A stretch of DNA of 9,002 nucleotides from Rhodoferax sp. (GTDB taxonomy: Bacteria > Pseudomonadota > Gammaproteobacteria > Burkholderiales > Burkholderiaceae_C): contig JAQGMQ010000195.1 in NCBI GenBank assembly GCA_028292305.1, positions 1-9,002 on the forward strand, written 5' to 3'. Positions 1 to 7,741 of this stretch are shown here, piece by piece. How positions within the stretch are numbered: position 1 is the first letter of the stretch; each line of letters starts with the position of its first letter. Position numbers and translations under genes: made by a program. Below the pieces are notes generated by a model, which saw only the letters and a list, made by a program, of their open reading frames with translations, was not told the DNA's origin and ran no database searches.

Positions 1-270
1 TCAAGCACGCGTGGGCTGAGCAAATTGGCCCACGCATGGATATGGACCGAAATCAGTCGCCAAGCTTCTGCAGATTTCGAGATGGATTGCGCCAGCTTGT
101 CGGAAAAACGGTCCTCTGAAATCAGCTTGCGTCCTTTTGCACACGAAAAGCGGACGCTGCCTTATTCCCCACCAGCCCCACAAACCCGAAACTAACCCTT
201 CGCCCGACACCCGGCATGGGGCCGCAGGTCGTCACGGGCACAGCCGCAAGGCGTTGGATCGAAATTGGAT
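1..270. other. intergenic region upstream of the SDR gene; no gene supported
   Basis: I see no convincing gene in these bases. A minus-strand frame of 69 codons is open, but its product has no recognisable domain and uses codons unlike the neighbouring genes. The region is less GC-rich than the flanking coding DNA. It contains one clear hairpin near the left end. I looked for a sigma70 promoter for the downstream gene and found no well-spaced pair: TTGCAC at 137-142 has no matching -10 box 16-18 bases downstream. Confidence 0.5.
9..35. terminator. hairpin, possible terminator of an upstream gene
   Basis: GCGTGGGC (9-16) and GCCCACGC (28-35) are perfect reverse complements, giving an 8-bp GC-rich stem with an 11-base loop. 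No T-run follows on either strand, so it is not a classical intrinsic terminator. It may end a transcript entering from the left or be a remnant of one. The role is inferred; only the inverted repeat is seen. Confidence 0.3.
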
Positions 271-1290
271 ATGGCAGAGACGGTCTTGGTAACGGGAGGC
301 GCCGGTTACGTGGCGGGTTGGTGCATCGTGGCGCTGCTGAAACAGGGCTACGACGTGCGTGCGACGTTGCGCAATTTGAGCCAGGCGGAAACATTGCGCT
401 CGGCCATCGCCACCGGGGTCGATGGCAGCGACCGCCTGCAGTTCTTTGCCGCCGACCTGACTTCGGACGCGGGCTGGGACGCCGCGATGGCTGGCTGCGA
501 CTACGTGCTGCACGTGGCCTCGCCGATGGGGCTGGACAACCCCAAGGACCCGGAGGCTCTGAGCGTACCCGCCCGCGAGGGCACGCTGCGGGTGCTGCGC
601 GCAGCGTGCCGTGCGGGTGTGCGTCGGGTGGTGATGACCTCGGCCTGCGCCGCGGCCAGTCCGGCGCTGTACAGCGACGACGGCGTGACGGATGAAACCC
701 TCTGGACCGACCCCGACGACCCGCGGCTCACCAGCTACCGCAGGTCCAAGACCCAGGCCGAACTGGCGGCCTGGCAATTCATGAAGGACCACGATGGCCC
801 GATGACCCTGGCCACGGTGCTGCCCGGCGCGGTGTTCGGCCCCGTCCTGTCGGCCGACAGGCCGGGCTCGGTGCAGGTCATCGGCCGCATGCTGCAGGGG
901 CGGGTGCTCGGCAGCCCGCGGCTGGGCTTCGAGATCGTGGATGTGCGCGATCTGGCCGACATCCATCTTCGGGCGATGACTTCGCCGCAGGCGGCCGGGC
1001 AGCGCTTCATCGCGGTGGGCGGCTTCATGTGGATGGCCGAGATGGCGCAGGCGTTGCGCGGCGCGCTCGGCACCGCAGCCGCCAAGGTGCCAAAGCGGTC
1101 GCTGCCCGATTTCGTGTTCCGCGCCTTTGCGCTCATCGATCCGAGCCTGCGCGCGGTGGCACCGGGCCTGGGCCGCAGGCACCGGCATACCGCCGCCAAG
1201 GCAGAAACCCTGCTGGGCTGGCGCCCGCGGCCCACCGCCGAGACCGTGGTTGCCTGTGCCGAAAGCCTGATCGCGCGGGGCATGGTCTGA
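271..1290 (+). CDS. NAD(P)-dependent extended SDR / dihydroflavonol-4-reductase-like oxidoreductase
   Basis: A 339-residue extended short-chain dehydrogenase/reductase, probably a cytoplasmic reductase of carbonyl groups on a small, unidentified substrate. The N-terminal Rossmann fold shows the glycine motif TGGAGYVAG (residues 8-16). Arg30 and Arg34 in VRATLR follow the second beta strand, a pattern common in NADPH-preferring dihydroflavonol reductase and cinnamoyl-CoA reductase relatives. The catalytic set is Ser124 (in VVMTSA) and the YxxxK motif YRRSK, Tyr156 and Lys160. LPGAVFGP after it fits the same family. Length is typical. I start at ATG 271; a TTG two codons earlier (265) is in frame but less likely, and neither has a strong Shine-Dalgarno site. 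Its TGA overlaps the next gene's ATG by one base, so the two were probably translated together. The family is clear; the substrate is not. Confidence 0.88.
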   Translation: MAETVLVTGGAGYVAGWCIVALLKQGYDVRATLRNLSQAETLRSAIATGVDGSDRLQFFAADLTSDAGWDAAMAGCDYVLHVASPMGLDNPKDPEALSVPAREGTLRVLRAACRAGVRRVVMTSACAAASPALYSDDGVTDETLWTDPDDPRLTSYRRSKTQAELAAWQFMKDHDGPMTLATVLPGAVFGPVLSADRPGSVQVIGRMLQGRVLGSPRLGFEIVDVRDLADIHLRAMTSPQAAGQRFIAVGGFMWMAEMAQALRGALGTAAAKVPKRSLPDFVFRAFALIDPSLRAVAPGLGRRHRHTAAKAETLLGWRPRPTAETVVACAESLIARGMV

Positions 1291-2558
1291 TGGCGCCGCC
1301 GCCGGCGGGCCACCGCTTCCGGCCGGGCAGGAAGGCGGGCATTGCCATTGCCATTGCCGTCGTGCTGGCAGGCCTGGTCGCTGCAGCCGCGTCGCTCGGC
1401 GGGTGCGCGGCCCTGGGTGCCAAGCCCGATGGCGAACGCCTCGCGCGCATCCAGTAGTCGCCCGAATGGCACGACGAACAATTCCACAATGCGCAGCCCG
1501 TTTGGAAAGACGTGCGCAGTGCCTTGTGGGACGCCGTGCGGCCCGGTGCGGAACGCGCGGTGGACGTGCCCGATGCGCCGGCCCCGGTGGTGCACAGCGA
1601 TGGCCAGCAACTCCAGATGCCGCCCGCCAGCGGCTTGCGCGTCACCTGGTTCGGCCATGCCTCATCGCTGGTCGAGATCGACGGCGCCCGGGTGCTGGTC
1701 GATCCGATCTGGAGCGACCGTGCCTCGCCCGTCGCCTGGGCCGGCCTGGCGCGCTGGTACGCGCCGCCGATCGCGCTGCAAGACCTGCCGCCGATCGACG
1801 CGGTCGTGGTCTCGCATGACCACTACGACCACCTCGACCGCGCCACCATCGAGGCCATCGCACGCAACGCCGCCTGGAAGACGGTCTTCATCGTGCCGCT
1901 GGGCATCGGTGCGCATCTGGCGCGCTGGGGCGTGCCCGAGACACGCATCGTCGAGCTGGACTGGTGGCAGTCTGCACGCATCGGCGCGGCACAACAGGTG
2001 GAGGTGGTGGCCACGCCGGCGCGGCATACCTCGGGGCGTGTGTCGACCAGCAGCAACATCACCCTGTGGGCGGGCTTCGCGCTGGTCGGGCCGAGCCACC
2101 GCGCCTACTATTCCGGCGACACCGGTTTCCTGCCGGCGCTGGCCGAGGTCGGCGCGCGGCTCGGGCCGTTCGACGTGACGCTGATCGAAGCCGGCCAGTA
2201 CAACGCCGACTGGCCCGATTCACACCTCGGCCCCGAGCCCGCGGTGCAAGCCCACCAGATGCTGCGCGGCAAGCTGCTGATCCCGGTGCACTGCGGGTTG
2301 TTCAAGCTGGCGCCGCATGCCTGGACCGAGCCCGTCGAAAGGGTGCTGGCCGCGGCGCGTTGCACCGGTGCCGCCGTGATGACGCCGCGGCCCGGCGAAA
2401 GCGTGGAGCCGACGCTGCGGCCGCTGCAGGCGACGGCCCGCTGGTGGCCGGCGCTCGCCTGGCACAGCGCAGCCGAGCGGCCGATCGCATCGACCCGCAA
2501 TGGCGACCCCGCCGATCGCTTTGCGGTGCCACGCTGCGCGGAAGTCGCCGGCCGATGA
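1290..2558 (+). pseudogene. MBL-fold metallo-hydrolase, signal/lipoprotein N-terminus, interrupted by an amber codon
   Basis: Read through one TAG at 1455-1457, this frame gives a continuous metallo-beta-lactamase-fold protein (422 codons counting the amber) of the RomA / NAPE-phospholipase D-like group. The 55 codons before the stop encode a basic start, a hydrophobic stretch and a lipobox-like LGGC (Cys39), suggesting a lipoprotein or membrane anchor. After the stop, SPEWHDEQFHN continues as family members normally do. All metal ligands lie downstream: HDHYDHLD (His176, His178, Asp180, His181), His246 in TPARHTSG, Asp277 in GDTG and His334 in PVHCG. The catalytic domain is therefore complete but cut off from its targeting signal. 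Restart is conceivable at GTG 1512, though the purine-rich stretch there is only one base away. The tail after RPIAS seems longer than usual. A sequencing error or a suppressed amber remains possible; the substrate is unknown. Confidence 0.8.
1455..1457 (+). other. in-frame amber stop inside the MBL-hydrolase gene
   Basis: TAG is codon 56 of the frame opening at ATG 1290. The frame is unchanged on both sides and the residues across it (ERLARIQ, stop, SPEWHDEQFHN) read as one family-typical linker. That pattern points to a single base substitution, for example CAG to TAG, and not to an indel. No other stop occurs in the frame until 2556-2558. Confidence 0.85.
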
Positions 2559-2575
2559 TGGGCCAGAGAAAAGCC

Positions 2576-2604
2576 TTGACGGTATGTTGTATATGCAACA
2601 TAAT
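2576..2604 (+). promoter_or_regulatory. sigma70-type promoter of the marR gene
   Basis: TTGACG (2576-2581) and CATAAT (2599-2604) are separated by exactly 17 bases and match the -35 and -10 consensus at five of six positions each. The transcription start expected six or seven bases after the -10 box falls at about 2611, the A of the marR ATG, so the mRNA may be leaderless. The spacer is almost wholly occupied by the palindrome at 2583-2602, which implies that a protein bound there would block RNA polymerase. Confidence 0.7.
2583..2602. promoter_or_regulatory. palindromic operator 1, probable MarR autoregulatory site
   Basis: TATGTTGTATATGCAACATA has perfect 7-base arms (TATGTTG / CAACATA) around a six-base AT-rich centre. 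The size and symmetry fit a dimeric winged-helix MarR regulator. It lies between the -35 and -10 boxes of the promoter serving the adjacent marR gene, the classical position for autorepression. A near copy lies at 3094-3113. Binding is inferred. Confidence 0.75.
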
Positions 2605-2610
2605 CCGTCC

Positions 2611-3081
2611 ATGAACTCCAAGCAGCGGCAAGCCATCGACCACAAAGTCATCGAGGAACTGGCCTGCGACTGCGTGTTGACGCGCAGCCGCCTCATCGCG
2701 CGCGTGCTCACCGGCATCTATGACGAGGCGCTGTTGCCCTTCGACGTGAAGTCGCCGCAGTATTCGCTGCTGGTGGTGATCTCGAAGATCGCACCGGCGA
2801 GCCGCGCAGACATCGGGCGCTTCAACCAGCTAGACCGCTCCACGTTGACCCGCAACCTGCAGCTGCTGCTGTCCGGCGGCTGGATTCACGAAGTGCCCAC
2901 GGACGCGGGCGGCCGCGCAAGGCCGGTGTCGCTCACGGCCGCGGGTGTCAAGCTGCTGGTCGATGCCGCGCCCGCCTGGCGCGACGCACAAGCCAGGTCC
3001 GCCGAGGTACTGGGGCAAAGTGGTGTGAACGCACTCATGAAGATGGGCGACAGCATGATGAACCTGCCGCAGGCTGCCTGA
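2611..3081 (+). CDS. MarR-family transcriptional regulator
   Basis: A 156-residue winged-helix DNA-binding protein of normal MarR length, expected to act as a dimer and to release DNA on binding a ligand or after oxidation. The N-terminal helix carries a CDC motif (Cys19, Cys21) followed by SRLIARVLTGIYDEAL, as in a MarR subgroup with a CxC near the N-terminus. The helix-turn-helix spans about residues 64-92, with recognition helix LDRSTLTRNL, and the wing is about 95-109 (VPTDAGGRARP). I choose ATG 2611 because the earlier in-frame ATGs at 2584 and 2593 lie inside the promoter and operator. There is no Shine-Dalgarno site, which fits a leaderless transcript. Operator-like palindromes lie in its own promoter and just after its stop, before the carbonic anhydrase gene. 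The inducer is unknown; the paired cysteines could be redox-sensitive, but that is speculation. Confidence 0.87.
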   Translation: MNSKQRQAIDHKVIEELACDCVLTRSRLIARVLTGIYDEALLPFDVKSPQYSLLVVISKIAPASRADIGRFNQLDRSTLTRNLQLLLSGGWIHEVPTDAGGRARPVSLTAAGVKLLVDAAPAWRDAQARSAEVLGQSGVNALMKMGDSMMNLPQAA

Positions 3082-3093
3082 AAATTTATCTCG

Positions 3094-3113
3094 TATGTTG
3101 CATATACAGCATT
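3094..3113. promoter_or_regulatory. operator 2, inverted near copy of the marR operator
   Basis: TATGTTGCATATACAGCATT matches the reverse complement of operator 1 at 18 of 20 positions; the differences are near the right end. It lies in the 71-base gap between marR and the carbonic anhydrase gene, 39 bases before the latter's ATG. This suggests that the same MarR protein controls both genes. I find no well-spaced sigma70 promoter here. TATACA (3103-3108) and TTAAAT (3113-3118) are possible -10 boxes without good -35 partners. Confidence 0.65.
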
Positions 3114-3142
3114 TAAATAGCTTTCGACTTTGACAACCCACC

Positions 3143-3147
3143 GGAGA
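3143..3147 (+). promoter_or_regulatory. ribosome binding site of the carbonic anhydrase gene
   Basis: GGAGA lies five bases before ATG 3153 and fixes that start codon. It contrasts with the upstream marR gene, which has no such site. Confidence 0.75.
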
Positions 3148-3152
3148 CCAGC

Positions 3153-3698
3153 ATGGATTTTCTCGACACCCTGCACCAGCGCAACCAGGCCTTTGCCGCC
3201 GACGGATTTTCGTCCGGGCTCAAGATGCTGCCGTCCCAAAAAACCATCATCATCGGCTGCGTCGACCCGCGGGTCGACCCGGTGGACATCTTCAAGCTGT
3301 TGCCAGGCGAAGCGGTGGTGATCCGCAACGTGGGTGGGCGGCTCAACGCGGCCACGCTGGAGACCATGGCCATCCTGCGCACCGTGGCCGAGGCCGCGGG
3401 TCAGCAGCTGGGGACTGGCTGGAATCTGGTCGTGCTGCACCACAACGACTGCGGCATCATCGGCTGCTACCACCACGCACCCGACCTGCTGTCGCGGCAC
3501 CTGGGCGTGTCGCGCACCGCGCTCGACGGCATGGCGATTGCCGACCCCGACGCGGCTGTGGCGTTGGACGTGGCCGCGCTCAAGGCCAACCCGGAGTTGC
3601 CGGGCGGCTTCATGGTGTCGGGCCTGGTTTACGACGTGCGCACGGGGCTGGTGAAGACGGTGGTGCCGGCCGGGTTGCTGCGGGAAAATGCGGATTGA
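3153..3698 (+). CDS. beta-class carbonic anhydrase
   Basis: A 181-residue cytoplasmic zinc enzyme for the reversible hydration of CO2 to bicarbonate. The three expected zinc ligands are present: Cys36 in the CxDxR motif CVDPR (Asp38 and Arg40 form the catalytic pair), and His97 and Cys100 in HNDCG. IRNVGGR (58-63 region) also fits the family. It is at the short end of beta carbonic anhydrases, close to the compact bacterial clade and shorter than the roughly 220-residue Can/CynT type. A good Shine-Dalgarno site sets the start. It lies 71 bases downstream of marR with a MarR-operator copy in the gap, so it may be co-transcribed with marR, separately repressed, or both. No signal peptide is seen. 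The family is secure; whether CO2 is the only physiological substrate is not known, since related proteins act on CS2 or COS. Confidence 0.9.
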   Translation: MDFLDTLHQRNQAFAADGFSSGLKMLPSQKTIIIGCVDPRVDPVDIFKLLPGEAVVIRNVGGRLNAATLETMAILRTVAEAAGQQLGTGWNLVVLHHNDCGIIGCYHHAPDLLSRHLGVSRTALDGMAIADPDAAVALDVAALKANPELPGGFMVSGLVYDVRTGLVKTVVPAGLLRENAD

Positions 3699-3721
3699 GC
3701 ACGGTTTGAGCACGGTTTGAG
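3695..3721 (+). repeat. 11-bp tandem repeat, two and a half copies
   Basis: TTGAGCACGGT occurs twice in direct succession (3695-3705 and 3706-3716), followed by a partial third copy TTGAG (3717-3721). It begins at the carbonic anhydrase stop codon and looks like a recent slippage duplication between the gene and its terminator. No function is apparent. Confidence 0.8.
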
Positions 3722-3754
3722 TTCACCAGGCGGTGACAAGCGCCCGCCAACAAA

Positions 3755-3778
3755 AAAGGCCGGGTCGCCCCGGCCTTT
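3755..3778. terminator. bidirectional intrinsic terminator between convergent genes
   Basis: AAAGGCCGGG (3755-3764) and CCCGGCCTTT (3769-3778) form a perfect 10-bp stem with a four-base loop. On the minus strand the stem runs into six T residues (complement of 3752-3757), a strong terminator for the dpp operon 45 bases after the dppA stop. On the plus strand only three T residues follow, so it should also work, less strongly, for the carbonic anhydrase transcript. Its place between two convergent genes supports a shared role. Confidence 0.9.
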
Positions 3779-3822
3779 CCATGTGCAAGCGCCGCGCAGG
3801 GCGCTGGCGCATCAGCAAGTCA

Positions 3823-5469
3823 TCACTCCTTGATGTCCACGCCGTAGAACACGTGCCGGCCGAACGGGCTCAGCTTGAAGCCGATGACTTCCTTGCGGAT
3901 CGGCTTGAGCTGCACCGCGTGGGCGATGGTGAACCAGGGCGCCTGTTCCTTGAAGATGACCTGGGCCTTTTCATACAACGCCGTGCGTTCCTTCTGGCTG
4001 CTGACGGTCTTGGCCTTCAGCACCAGGTCTTCGAACGGCTTGTAGCAGAACTTGGCCACGTTGCTGCCGCTGGCGCTTTGCGCCGAGGCGCAACCGAGCA
4101 AGGTGTAGAGGAAGTTGTCCGGATCGCCGTTGTCTCCGGTCCAGCCGAGCATGCCCATCTGGTGTTCGCCCGCCTGCATGCGCTTGCGGTATTCGCCCCA
4201 TTCGAAGCTCTTGATCTCGGCCTTGATGCCCACGGCGGCCAGGTCGGCCTGCATCAGTTCGGCGATGCGCTTGGCGTTCGGGTTGTACGGGCGCTGCACG
4301 GGCATGGCCCACAGGTCGGTGGTGAAACCGTTGGGCATGCCGGCTTCGGCCAGCAGCTTCTTGGCGGCGGCCGGGTCGTAGGCGTCGTCCTTCACTGCCT
4401 TGTTGTAGGACCACATCGTCGGTGGGATCGGGTTCGTGGCCGCAACGCCGGTGGTCAGGTAGACGGCGTCGATGATGGCCTTCTTGTTGATCGCCATGTT
4501 CACGGCCTTGCGGATGCGCACGTCGTCGAACGGCTTCTTCTGCGTGTTGTAGGCCAGGTAGCCGACGTTCAGGCCGGGCTGCTCGAGCACGGTGACGTTC
4601 GGGTCCTTGCGGATGGCGTCCAGGTCGGCCGGATTCGGATACGGCATGACATGGCACTCGCCCTTTTGCAGCTTGGCCCAGCGCACGGATGCATCAGGCG
4701 TGATCGAGAACACCAGGTCGTCGATCTTGGCCTTGCCGGCCCAGTACGGGGCGAAGGCCTTGTAGCGCAGGATCGCGTCCTTCTGGTACTGAACCAGGTA
4801 GAACGGGCCGGTGCCGATGGGTTCCTGGTCGAGCTTCTCAGGCGTGCCGGCCTTGAGCATGGCGACCGCATCTTCCTTCGACTGGATCGCGGCGTAAGGC
4901 ATGGCCAGGTTGGCCAGGAACGGCGCTTCCGGTGCGTTCAGCGTGATCTTGATGGTGTAGTCGTCGACCTTGTCGACCGACTTCAACAGCTTGGGCATGC
5001 CCATGTCGTTGAAGTACGAGTGGTTGGGGCTGGTGACCTTGTAATACGGGTCGTTCTCTTGCCACTGGCGGGTGAAGGCGAAGATCACGTCGTCGGCGTT
5101 GAAGTCGCGGCTGGGCTTGAACGCGCGGTGCTGGTGCCACTTCACGCCCTTGCGCAGATGGAACACGTATTCCTTGCCGTCGGCCGAGATGTCCCACTTT
5201 TCAGCGAGGGCCGGAACGACCTTCACGCCACCGGGCTCGAAGCCGACCAGGCGGTCGTAGATGGGTTCGTTGGCGTCGAAGGAGGTGCCGGTGGTGTTCA
5301 CCCCGGGGTAGAAGTTTTCAGGGCTGCCTTCGGCGCAGTACACGAGTGTTTTTGCCGAGACAGGCGTCAAGGCCAGCAGGGCCGGCAGGGCCACGGCGCT
5401 CAGCAGCAGCGCACGTTGCAGCGGGCGCAGGCGGCTGGGCTTGGCGGCTAGGTTATTGGACTGGTTCAT
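3823..5469 (-). CDS. dppA: dipeptide ABC transporter periplasmic substrate-binding protein DppA
   Basis: A 548-residue family 5 extracellular solute-binding protein that captures dipeptides in the periplasm and delivers them to DppBC. A long signal peptide (basic RLRPLQR, then a hydrophobic core) likely ends at VSA-KT, residues 39/40. The mature start TLVYCAEGSPENF matches E. coli DppA closely as I recall it. Conserved features include the cysteine pairs Cys45/Cys272 and Cys460/Cys475, which correspond to the DppA disulfides, and WTGDNGDPDNF (443-453), whose Asp446 corresponds to the aspartate that binds the ligand's amino group. WAMPVQRPYNPNA (387-399) is also characteristic. I start at the ATG ending at 5469 because AAGGAAG lies eight bases upstream and the signal peptide begins there; the frame is open further upstream without a plausible start. 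It is last in the dpp block, after a 169-bp gap with a possible promoter. Related proteins also carry heme or delta-aminolevulinate. Confidence 0.93.
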   Translation of the reverse strand: MNQSNNLAAKPSRLRPLQRALLLSAVALPALLALTPVSAKTLVYCAEGSPENFYPGVNTTGTSFDANEPIYDRLVGFEPGGVKVVPALAEKWDISADGKEYVFHLRKGVKWHQHRAFKPSRDFNADDVIFAFTRQWQENDPYYKVTSPNHSYFNDMGMPKLLKSVDKVDDYTIKITLNAPEAPFLANLAMPYAAIQSKEDAVAMLKAGTPEKLDQEPIGTGPFYLVQYQKDAILRYKAFAPYWAGKAKIDDLVFSITPDASVRWAKLQKGECHVMPYPNPADLDAIRKDPNVTVLEQPGLNVGYLAYNTQKKPFDDVRIRKAVNMAINKKAIIDAVYLTTGVAATNPIPPTMWSYNKAVKDDAYDPAAAKKLLAEAGMPNGFTTDLWAMPVQRPYNPNAKRIAELMQADLAAVGIKAEIKSFEWGEYRKRMQAGEHQMGMLGWTGDNGDPDNFLYTLLGCASAQSASGSNVAKFCYKPFEDLVLKAKTVSSQKERTALYEKAQVIFKEQAPWFTIAHAVQLKPIRKEVIGFKLSPFGRHVFYGVDIKE

Positions 5470-5514
5470 CTTGACGACTTCCTTCGGTTTGGAAACTGCA
5501 AAAGCAGGGGACTG

Positions 5515-5545
5515 AAAAACGGATGATGGGGGTGGTGGCATCCGT
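5515..5545 (-). promoter_or_regulatory. terminator-like hairpin in the dppF-dppA gap / dppA leader
   Basis: On the minus strand ACGGATG (5545-5539) pairs with CATCCGT (5525-5519) across a 13-base C-rich loop, followed at once by four more T residues. This resembles a weak intrinsic terminator or attenuator 46 bases before the dppA start. It could reduce read-through from dppBCDF, or regulate dppA from its own leader. The stem and T-run are seen; the function is inferred. Confidence 0.45.
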
Positions 5546-5597
5546 CTGGACAACATGCCGGGGCGTGGTGCTGGTTGGCGCCGCGTCACGACACACG

Positions 5598-5626
5598 ATG
5601 ATAGGAAACGATATGCCGGTGCGCAA
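5598..5626 (-). promoter_or_regulatory. candidate promoter for dppA
   Basis: On the minus strand TTGCGC (5626-5621) is followed after exactly 17 bases by TATCAT (5603-5598), which matches the -10 consensus at five of six positions. The -35 match is only three of six. Transcription would begin near 5591, giving a leader of about 120 bases that contains the hairpin. It sits just after the dppF stop, where a separate dppA promoter would be useful. Confidence 0.4.
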
Positions 5627-5638
5627 CTGGGCAATTGC

Positions 5639-6711
5639 TCACGCCGGCACGGCTGGCTCGATGCTGCGCGGCGCGTTGCCATAGGCCATCGGCGCCGTGC
5701 CGTCGGCCACGCGTTCGGCTTCATGGCAGGCCACCAGCCGGCCCATCAACGGGCGCAGCTGCGGCCGCTCGGCACGGCAACGCTCGGTGACATAGGGGCA
5801 GCGCGTCGAGAACACGCAGCCCTTGGGCGGGTTCAGCGGCGACGGCAATTCGCCCTGCAGCACGATGCGCTGGCGCACGTTGGCCGAGGCGCCGATGCCG
5901 GGTGTGGACGCCAGCAGCGCTTGCGTGTACGGGTGCAGCGGCTGGGCGAAGAGGGTCTTCTTCTCGCCTTGTTCCATCACATGGCCGAGGTACATCACCA
6001 GCACGTCGTGGGCGATGTGGCGCACCACGCCGAGGTCGTGCGAGATGAACAGATAGGCCAGGCCGAATTCCTGCTGCAGGTCGGCCAGCAGGTTCAGCAC
6101 CTGGGCCTGGATCGACACGTCGAGCGCCGACACCGGCTCGTCGGCCACCACCAGCGAAGGGTTGAGCATCAGCGCGCGCGCAATCGCGATGCGCTGGCGC
6201 TGGCCACCCGAGAACATGTGCGGGTAGCGGTCGTAGTGCTCGGGCCGCAGGCCGACGCGGGCCAGCATGTCGCGGGCGCGGCTGGCGCGTTCTTCGGCGG
6301 AGAAGGGCGCGTTGATCTCGAGCGGCGCTTCGAGAATCTGGCCGATCTTCTTGCGCGGGTTCAGTGAACCGTAGGGGTTCTGGAACACCATCTGCACCGT
6401 CTTGCGCAGCTGGTGGCGTTCGTCGCCGCTGGCGGCCACGGCATCGACACCGTTGATGCGCAGGCTGCCGGCGGTGGGGGTTTCAATCAGCGAGACCATG
6501 CGCGCGAGCGTCGATTTGCCGCAGCCCGATTCGCCGACGACCGCCAGCGTCTTGCCCGCGTCAACGGTGAATGACACGCCGCCCACGGCCTGCAGGTGGT
6601 CGGCCGGGCGGAACATGCCGCGGCGGATCTCATAGACGCGTTGCAGGTTCTTGGCCTCGATGACCGGGCCGGGTGCGACCTTGGCAATGGGCGCTGGCGA
6701 TGGAACGGCGC

Positions 6712-6715
<4 letters not shown>
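5639..6715 (-). CDS. dppF: dipeptide ABC transporter ATP-binding protein DppF
   Basis: A 358-residue ATPase subunit that, with DppD, powers the importer from the cytoplasmic face. ABC motifs occur in order: Walker A GESGCGKST (61-69), Q-loop FQNPYGSLNP from 111, signature SGGQRQR (169-175), Walker B LVVADEP (188-194), D-loop SALD and switch His226 in ISHD. The C-terminal oligopeptide/dipeptide extension has the full set of four cysteines, Cys300, Cys306, Cys313 and Cys330, seen in subunits thought to carry an iron-sulfur cluster. The start ATG overlaps the dppD stop in ATGA (four bases), and GGAGGT lies six bases upstream. Walker A with GCG and the order after dppD favour the DppF/OppF type over DppD. 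The tail after Cys330 is somewhat long and low in complexity. It is the last gene of the tightly packed part of the operon. Confidence 0.92.
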
Positions 6716-7728
<1,013 letters not shown>

Positions 7729-7735
7729 GGGGCAG

Positions 7736-7741
7736 CTCCTT
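7736..7741 (-). promoter_or_regulatory. dppD ribosome binding site fused with the dppC stop codon
   Basis: On the minus strand TAAGGAG combines the dppC stop (TAA, 7742-7740) and a perfect AAGGAG Shine-Dalgarno sequence, seven bases before the dppD ATG. Ribosomes finishing dppC stop directly on the dppD initiation site, which favours coupled translation. Confidence 0.8.

Noticed and set aside
232..1188. A 318-codon minus-strand frame opposite the SDR gene
   Set aside because: The + strand SDR has complete cofactor and catalytic motifs; the opposite frame is His/Arg-rich and featureless.
1342..2178. A 278-codon + strand frame inside the MBL-hydrolase gene
   Set aside because: Its Arg/Ser/Pro-rich product has no domain, whereas the overlapping frame carries all the metal-binding motifs of the hydrolase family.
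3130..3135. A perfect TTGACA that could be the -35 box of the carbonic anhydrase gene
   Set aside because: Seventeen bases downstream is the start codon region with no -10-like sequence, and transcription from it would begin inside the gene.
3733..5451. A 572-codon open frame on the + strand, antisense to dppA
   Set aside because: dppA on the other strand matches a well-known family from end to end. The antisense product is rich in Val, Gly, His and Arg with no domain, as expected for the reverse of a high-GC gene.
5631..5638. GCAATTGC palindrome immediately after the dppF stop
   Set aside because: An 8-bp palindrome occurs often by chance; there is no second copy or spacing that suggests a binding site.
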